A stretch of DNA of 7,540 nucleotides from Anaerolineae bacterium (GTDB lineage Bacteria > Chloroflexota > Anaerolineae > DRVO01), in the NCBI GenBank assembly GCA_012719195.1, contig JAAYAV010000178.1, forward strand, positions 1 to 7,540. The letters are read 5' to 3'. The translations under genes and the position numbers were made by a program. The notes below the pieces were generated by a model, which was given only the letters and a program-made list of their open reading frames with translations, was not told the DNA's origin and made no database searches. Positions 6,170 to 7,540 of this stretch are shown one piece after another; position 1 is the first letter of the stretch; each line of letters starts with the position of its first letter.

Positions 6170-6191
6170 GGCGGGCCGAGGTCGGCCCGCC
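6170..6191. repeat. 22-bp perfect palindrome next to the origin
   Basis: GGCGGGCCGA (6170-6179) and its exact reverse complement TCGGCCCGCC (6182-6191) flank two bases. It lies 24 bp left of the first DnaA box. It could be a dimeric regulator site or fold into a 9-bp hairpin with a 4-nt loop. No T tract follows on either strand, so it does not look like an ordinary terminator. Confidence 0.6.
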
Positions 6192-6215
6192 ACTTCCGCC
6201 TGCCTCTGCACAACC

Positions 6216-6317
6216 TGTCCATAACCGTCCCGCATCCTGTGGATAAGTACCCCCAAAAGCGTGGATAACTCCCCACTTATGTGGATAAGTCCCGACTTTC
6301 GCCTCCGCTTATCCACA
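6216..6317. promoter_or_regulatory. DnaA-box cluster, left part of oriC
   Basis: Five boxes lie in 102 bp: TGTCCATAA 6216-6224 (one mismatch to TGTGNATAA), TGTGGATAA 6238-6246 (perfect), CGTGGATAA 6260-6268 (one mismatch), TGTGGATAA 6280-6288 (perfect) and, in the opposite orientation, TTATCCACA 6309-6317 (perfect). The three central boxes start 22 and 20 bp apart, close to two helical turns each, so bound DnaA would sit on one face of the DNA. Confidence 0.85.
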
Positions 6318-6351
6318 GGCCCGGTGCATAATTCGGCTCCCCCTCCCGGCC

Positions 6352-6561
6352 TGTGGACTAGTGGCCCTCTTCTCCCCAGCGTTTCCCCAGCTTCTCCCGA
6401 CGACGCCTGTGGACAGAAGTACCTGCATATAGTGTCCCCACAGGCCAAATCCCCTATATATGGGCATGAGCACCCTTCGGCGCGATGTTACTCACAGGTT
6501 GTTCATCCCCTACTACTACGACTACCTTAACAACTCTATTCAGGGGACATACTGTGGATAT
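6352..6561. promoter_or_regulatory. Degenerate DnaA boxes, right part of oriC
   Basis: Weaker boxes continue to the right: TGTGGACTA 6352-6360 and TGTGGACAG 6408-6416 (two mismatches each), GTCCCCACA 6434-6442 (three, doubtful), TTACTCACA 6488-6496 (one mismatch to TTATNCACA) and TGTGGATAT 6553-6561 (one mismatch). TTACTCACA lies 13 nt before the CTA tract, where the unwinding-proximal box is expected. Low-affinity boxes often fill when DnaA-ATP is abundant. Confidence 0.6.
6507..6530 (+). other. DnaA-trio-like unwinding element
   Basis: CCC is followed by CTA-CTA-CTA-CGA-CTA (6510-6524) and then CCTTAA. The complementary strand reads 3'-GAT-GAT-GAT-GCT-GAT-5', matching the 3'-GAT-type repeat that B. 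subtilis DnaA contacts as single strand during origin opening. The GC block before it and lower GC after it agree with that model. Function is inferred from pattern and position. Confidence 0.65.
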
Positions 6562-6596
6562 CCTCAGACTCCATCAGTACCTACTCACCGACCTAT

Positions 6597-7427
6597 CTAC
6601 AGATCCCGACTTCCGAAAGCGCGTACCGCGAGAACCACTGTGACCGTGCAGTACAAGAGGGCGTACCACACCATGGCCGGGCTGGGGATAGAGGTGACGG
6701 CGAAGGGGGTGCTGGCGAACTGCTGAAACAGCGGTGGCTGCATGAGGTAGGCGGCGCGCTTCCAGAGGGCCTCGGTGGGAAGGAGCAGGCTGGTGACGAT
6801 GCCGACGCGGATGGCGGATTGGTTTCCCACATACCCGCCGATCTGCTCCGTCCAGCCGCCCAAGAAGGAGAGGCCAAAGAGCATGAACACCGCGATGCCA
6901 TTGGCCAGGGTGGAAAGCCGAGTGCCGCCGAGGAGCGTCAGAGAGGCGAGGATGATGCCTTCCAGCGCTATCAGGGCCAGGCCGGTCACGGCATTGGGGA
7001 TCAGGTAGCCGGACGAGATCCAGCAGATGAGGATGACTCCGCCGCCGAGAAGTGCCACGGCGGTGACCACCAGAAGGGCGAACGCCAGCCACTTGCCCAG
7101 TATCACCTCTCGGCGCCGGATGGGCTTGGCCACGACGCTGTGAACAGAATGAGAGGCAATCTCTCCCGAAACGGTATCCACCGTGGAGAGGACGCTCACC
7201 ATGATGATGATGAAGTTCACCGCGTAGAGACCGGCGATCGTGAAGAAGGAGGCTGCCTCGCCATCGAGCCCGGAGTCGGGCAGCTGCGCCAACACCTCGG
7301 CGTAGATGAGGCGAAAGCCGATGGCGAAGAGGACGAGAAAGGCGACGCTAAGGGCCCCGAGTAGCCAGAGGATCCGGCGGCGGCCGGCCTCCCGCAGGGT
7401 GAGCCAGGCGATGTAGACGATGGTCAT
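6597..7427 (-). CDS. ABC-2 type transporter permease
   Basis: A 276-residue integral membrane protein with about six hydrophobic segments, near residues 20-38, 61-82, 113-138, 145-168, 172-190 and 251-271. The stretch VSGEIASHSVHSVVAKPIRRREVILGK (86-112) between the second and third segments is the ABC-2 hallmark, an E...(A/T)KPIxRxEIlxGK pattern that follows the coupling helix and is seen in NosY-like and multidrug-type permeases. It would form the membrane channel with the ATPase encoded just upstream. The substrate cannot be deduced. The ATG at 7427 overlaps the ATPase stop as ATGA, indicating translational coupling in one operon. The operon reads towards the putative origin, and its stop codon lies 36 bp from the last DnaA-like box; no terminator hairpin is evident between them. 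Confidence 0.88.
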   Translation of the reverse strand: MTIVYIAWLTLREAGRRRILWLLGALSVAFLVLFAIGFRLIYAEVLAQLPDSGLDGEAASFFTIAGLYAVNFIIIMVSVLSTVDTVSGEIASHSVHSVVAKPIRRREVILGKWLAFALLVVTAVALLGGGVILICWISSGYLIPNAVTGLALIALEGIILASLTLLGGTRLSTLANGIAVFMLFGLSFLGGWTEQIGGYVGNQSAIRVGIVTSLLLPTEALWKRAAYLMQPPLFQQFASTPFAVTSIPSPAMVWYALLYCTVTVVLAVRAFGSRDL

Positions 7428-7540
7428 CCTGCCCCTTCTCCCTCCATGAGTTCCAGGAATACCTCTTCCAGCGACGACCTCTGGGGCCGCACCGAGCGGA
7501 TCCTTACCCCGAGGGCCACGAGGCGTGCCACCAGATCGGG
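7424..7540 (-). CDS. ABC transporter ATP-binding protein, C-terminal end (cut by window edge)
   Basis: Only the last 38 codons are in the window, on the minus strand: a typical tail PDLVARLVALGVRIRSVRPQ followed by SSLEEVFLELM. The 'SLEEVFLxL' ending is characteristic of ATPases that partner ABC-2 permeases (drug and antibiotic export type, NosF-like). The nucleotide-binding motifs lie beyond the right edge. Its TGA shares two bases with the permease ATG. The substrate is unknown. Confidence 0.85.
   Translation of the reverse strand, partial: PDLVARLVALGVRIRSVRPQRSSLEEVFLELMEGEGAG

Larger units (their letters stand above)
5923..6215. other. Left flank of the putative origin; no gene seen
   Basis: GC-rich noncoding DNA between the peptidase start and the first DnaA box. 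It holds the likely peptidase promoter at its left end, a repeated CCGCAAGGG (near 6007 and 6077) and a 22-bp palindrome at 6170-6191. Open frames here are short and have no recognisable protein pattern. Confidence 0.6.
6216..6561. other. oriC: Putative chromosomal replication origin (oriC)
   Basis: A noncoding stretch dense in DnaA boxes, followed on the right by a CCCC block, a trinucleotide CTA tract and DNA that drops to about 47% G+C (6481-6600), against GC-rich flanking genes. DnaA binds the 9-mer TTATNCACA and opens the adjacent AT-rich element so that helicase can load. The ordered series of boxes, GC block, trio tract and AT-richer DNA matches the basal unwinding system described in Bacillus subtilis. 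Neighbours are an M23 peptidase gene and an ABC transporter operon, not dnaA-dnaN or rpmH. The assignment rests on box density and order; a plasmid or secondary DnaA-binding cluster is the main alternative. Confidence 0.8.

Noticed and set aside
6593..6601. CTATCTACA as a further DnaA box
   Set aside because: Two mismatches and overlap with the permease stop codon; too weak to extend the origin into the gene.
6035..6726. Small open frames in the origin region (77-93 residues)
   Set aside because: They run through DnaA boxes and the palindrome, have no ribosome site or domain, and overlap each other on both strands.
1..7540. CRISPR array, tRNA or rRNA genes, insertion-sequence transposase
   Set aside because: No regularly spaced direct repeats, no cloverleaf or rRNA-like segment, and no transposase motif seen on reading both strands.

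Overview
The window is GC-rich DNA, clearly above 60% G+C in the genes, with bacterial housekeeping content. It holds an rnc-smc pair, fabF, a two-domain rRNA-type methyltransferase, a LysM/M23 cell-wall peptidase, an ABC-2 transporter pair and a lone AAC(3)-type acetyltransferase. SMC rather than MukB, the rnc-smc coupling, GTG/TTG starts and the GC content fit a high-GC, non-proteobacterial lineage. Chloroflexota is my best guess, but the window contains no taxonomic marker that proves it.

Layout from left to right. The 5' end of smc (minus, cut by the window edge) lies 10 nt downstream of rnc (minus). A divergent 99-bp gap follows, with a near-consensus promoter reading right into an aac(3)-like gene (plus). 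That gene converges on fabF (minus) across a 322-bp spacer containing a diverged 'GTCATTCCGAG' dispersed repeat and a perfect GC-rich hairpin. Upstream of fabF are an RsmC/RlmG-like methyltransferase with two SAM-binding modules and then a membrane-anchored LysM-LysM-M23 protein, both minus, with a terminator-like hairpin between them. Next is a 674-bp gene-free region, then an ABC-2 permease and the C-terminal end of its ATPase (both minus, ATGA overlap, cut by the right edge).

The most notable content is the gene-free region. Between about 6216 and 6561 it carries three perfect DnaA boxes (TGTGGATAA/TTATCCACA) and several one- or two-mismatch boxes, two of them spaced roughly two helical turns from the next. 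To the right are a CCCC block, a DnaA-trio-like CTA tract (CTACTACTACGACTA) and an AT-richer stretch. This is the architecture of a bacterial chromosomal origin (oriC). It has no dnaA, dnaN, rpmH or parAB beside it in the window.

The genes are mostly independent housekeeping functions. The rnc-smc unit links RNA processing with chromosome organisation, and fabF supplies fatty-acid elongation. In many bacteria fabF directly precedes rnc-smc; here the oppositely oriented aac(3)-like gene and the repeat-bearing spacer lie between them, suggesting a later insertion.
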